NCBI RefSeq assembly: GCF_000002985.6 | Contig: NC_003282.8 | Coordinates: forward strand, 868,001 to 932,000 | Reading direction: 5' to 3' | Source: Caenorhabditis elegans | Lineage: Eukaryota > Nematoda > Chromadorea > Rhabditida > Rhabditidae | DNA length: 64,000 bases | In this document: in pieces, positions 62,492-64,000 of the stretch | How the letters are laid out: each line of letters starts with the position of its first letter | Numbering within the stretch: the first letter of the stretch is position 1 | The notes under the pieces: model-generated | The model's input: only the letters and a program-made list of their open reading frames with translations | Told to the model about the DNA's origin: nothing | Databases searched by the model: none | Translations under genes and position numbers: made by a program

Positions 62492-62623
62492 TCAGAAAAT
62501 TGTTGCATAATAGAGAAGGTGGCGAGAGAGCACGGCGAGCAGAGAGACGCAGACGAAGAGAGACGGGCGGTAGGAAGTGGAGATGAGTGGTGGAAAGTGC
62601 TGGGTCACGTTTAGGCAGCGGGT
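62492..62623 (-). CDS. Possible terminal exon of the minus-strand gene (weak)
   Basis: Minus strand: tttattttcag acceptor, then 43 codons in the phase left by the exon at 63322-63597, ending in TGA. The product, TRCLNVTQHFPPL..., ends in a hydrophobic stretch (SLFVCVSLLAVL). The same stretch has GAGACGCAGA-type words common in promoters, so it may equally be non-coding. Confidence 0.2.
   Translation of the reverse strand, partial: TRCLNVTQHFPPLISTSYRPSLFVCVSLLAVLSRHLLYYATIF
62544..62553. promoter_or_regulatory. GAGACGCAGA promoter-type motif cluster
   Basis: agagagacgcagacgaag followed by gagagacggg, in the only GC-rich block of 62311-63300. The complementary word occurs before mak-2. The target gene is unclear. 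Confidence 0.3.
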
Positions 62624-62757
62624 CTGAAAATAAAAACTGAAAAAAAATTATTTAAAAATTTCGGAAAAATTTTTTTTTTCGAATTTTTTCTTGGAAATTT
62701 TGTATTAAAGTTTTTGGCGGTTAAATAAATAATATTATTTTTGATGTAATTTTTGAT

Positions 62758-62931
62758 GCTCACCAAGAGCTTTCAAAAAAGTAGAATCATGCCTATGTCC
62801 AGTGGATTTTGGGCAGTTTGTTTCTCACCACGAAGGGTACTGTAGTTTTCGCTGCGGGACCCAAATTCACACAAATTCAAGTAAAATAGGGCATGATTAT
62901 ACTTATTTTAAAGCTATTGTTAAGATAAATC
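62758..62931. repeat. Palindromic MITE-like element P23
   Basis: Core reduced (tctcaccacgaagggtactg...ttcgctgcgggaccc); arms tagaatcatgcctatg and catgattatacttatttt. Confidence 0.75.
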
Positions 62932-63083
62932 CAAATGTGGCGGTGAAAGATTGCCAAAAACTCAAATTAAAAATTTACGGAAAACATTTTTGAGTTTTTT
63001 TGAAAAATATTGAAAAAAACAACTTTTTTTCCGGAATTTCAAATTTTCGTTGAAAGTTTTTTGCTTAATTGAATTCCGTATGT

Positions 63084-63248
63084 CATAAGCGTCAGTTTAA
63101 GTATAATCACGACCTATTTTGCTCGAATTCGGAGATTTTAGTGTCCCGCCGCGAAGGGTACTGTAGTTTTCGTGGTGGGACCCAACTTTTCTCAGTTTGC
63201 AAAGTAGGTTATGATTATACTTAAATGAAAGCTCTCGGCAAGCCAAAT
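63084..63248. repeat. Palindromic MITE-like element P24
   Basis: Shares the reduced core gcgaagggtactgtag with P23, so these two form a sub-family. Confidence 0.75.
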
Positions 63249-63321
63249 ACGAATTATTAGGTCAAGTTTAATGAAAATCAAGTTTTTTTAATTTATAATT
63301 CCGCACTTCCAAAAAACTTAC

Positions 63322-63597
63322 ATCAGCCTCAAAAGAGTCCAACCCGATGAGCACAGAAGTCGAAAAGCACAGAGTACTATCACATTTATGCCAACTCGTG
63401 ACATTTCTATCACAAAAATACATTTTCGGATTCAAGGCGCACAGAAATGGCACCGCGTCAACCTGATGCTGAGGATAGCGGTCCTCGAGACGGAATTTCA
63501 CTTCGGTTTCGTTGCAAAATGGCTCTATTTTTACTAATAAATCGTTGTGAGCATACATTGGGCTCCGGGAGATTAGTAGAAATGGTGGCTCTGGTTT
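63322..63597 (-). CDS. Internal exon of an unrecognised minus-strand gene
   Basis: 276 nt, phase 0 at both ends, with a good acceptor (aaatttttcag) and donor (GAT|gtaagt) on the minus strand. It encodes 92 residues: KPEPPFLLISRSPMYAHNDLL...EPFCNETEVKFRLEDRYP...VPFLCALNPKMYFCDRNVTSWHKC...LCFSTSVLIGLDSFEAD. The even cysteines and two N-glycosylation sequons (NET, NVT) suggest an extracellular protein. No family recognised. The gene would start right of the window. It faces the channel gene and probably lies in one of its introns. Confidence 0.55.
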
Positions 63598-63711
63598 CTG
63601 AAAAATTTTTGGAATTTTTTTTATTTTGTCGAAAAATAATGTTCTCTTTTTTTTTGGAAATATTTTTTTAAAGTTTTTTTTTTTGAAATTCATAACAAAA
63701 GTCGTGCTTCA

Positions 63712-63884
63712 AACACCGAGAGCTTTAACTTAAGTAAACTCATGACCTATTTTGCTCAAATTTGAAGAATTTTCGGTCTCGCCACGAAAACTACAGTAAG
63801 TTTCGTGATGGGACCCACATTTCTTCAAACTCGAGCAAAATAGGTCATGAGTATACTTATTTTGGAGCTCTCGGTAAGCTGAAA
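63712..63884. repeat. Palindromic MITE-like element P25
   Basis: Complete: accgagagctttaacttaag to gagctctcggtaagctgaa. A further loose core word (gggtcccgacgcgaaa) follows at 63914. Confidence 0.8.
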
Positions 63885-64000
63885 ACAAGTAAAGTACTAA
63901 ACATTTCTTAAAATTGGGTCCCGACGCGAAAAGTTTGGCTTAATAAAGTTTCAGCCGAAAAAAGTCGGTTTTTAACTGATTTTTTCGATTTATTTTCAAA

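Overview
The window looks like a nematode autosomal arm, very probably Caenorhabditis elegans or a close relative. The evidence is compact genes with many short introns ending in TTTCAG, AT-rich introns, degenerate TTAGGC arrays (the nematode telomere repeat), a dense family of palindromic MITE-like repeats with GGGTCCCGCCACGAAAA arms, and a DUF3557/F-box C-like gene family that is expanded in this genus. The mak-2 and fbxc-like neighbourhood recalls the left arm of C. elegans chromosome IV (from memory, not checked). There is nothing bacterial here, and no CRISPR array.

Layout. 1-6529: 3' part of a secreted Kunitz/lustrin-type cysteine-rich gene (+). 6982-13835: complete DDX1-type RNA helicase with a SPRY insert, nine exons, 728 aa (+). 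13836-16945: repeat-rich intergenic DNA. 16946-21894: MAPKAP-kinase, best match mak-2, eight exons, 436 aa (+). About 22369-43608: tandem array of five almost identical 4.15-kb units. Each unit holds one intact DUF3557-type gene (A, 375 aa), one truncated member (B, 246 aa) and a headless, frameshifted remnant (C). A diverged relative (D, 43474-44672) that is now a pseudogene closes the array. 44948-53666: an 8.7-kb Ty3/gypsy LTR retrotransposon with equal-length, apparently identical 423-bp LTRs, a TATAA target duplication, and a pol region broken by two TAG codons and frameshifts. 53672-56935: repeats only. 56936-62310 and beyond: 5' part of a Cys-loop ligand-gated ion channel gene (+). Around 63322-63597 there is an exon-like ORF of an unrecognised minus-strand gene, apparently inside a channel intron.

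The genes do not form one pathway. The most unusual parts are the recent five-fold amplification, in which each unit carries two interchangeable first exons for gene A, and the retrotransposon, whose young LTRs conflict with its broken pol and whose protease/RT junction has a CTT-TGA-C sequence suited to +1 slippage.

Most non-coding DNA is made of dispersed families: (P) palindromic MITE-like elements of about 165-200 bp, some 25 copies; (G) an approximately 150-bp family with a GTGTTTGCGTACTTTTGG-like core, 12 copies; (T) a GGCTGAGTAGCGACC / GGATACGGAGTTTTGTCAG family around mak-2; two tRNA-derived SINE-like copies; a minisatellite; and telomere-like arrays. Exon limits were placed by hand from splice consensus and reading-phase continuity. 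All family assignments come from motif recognition, without database searches.
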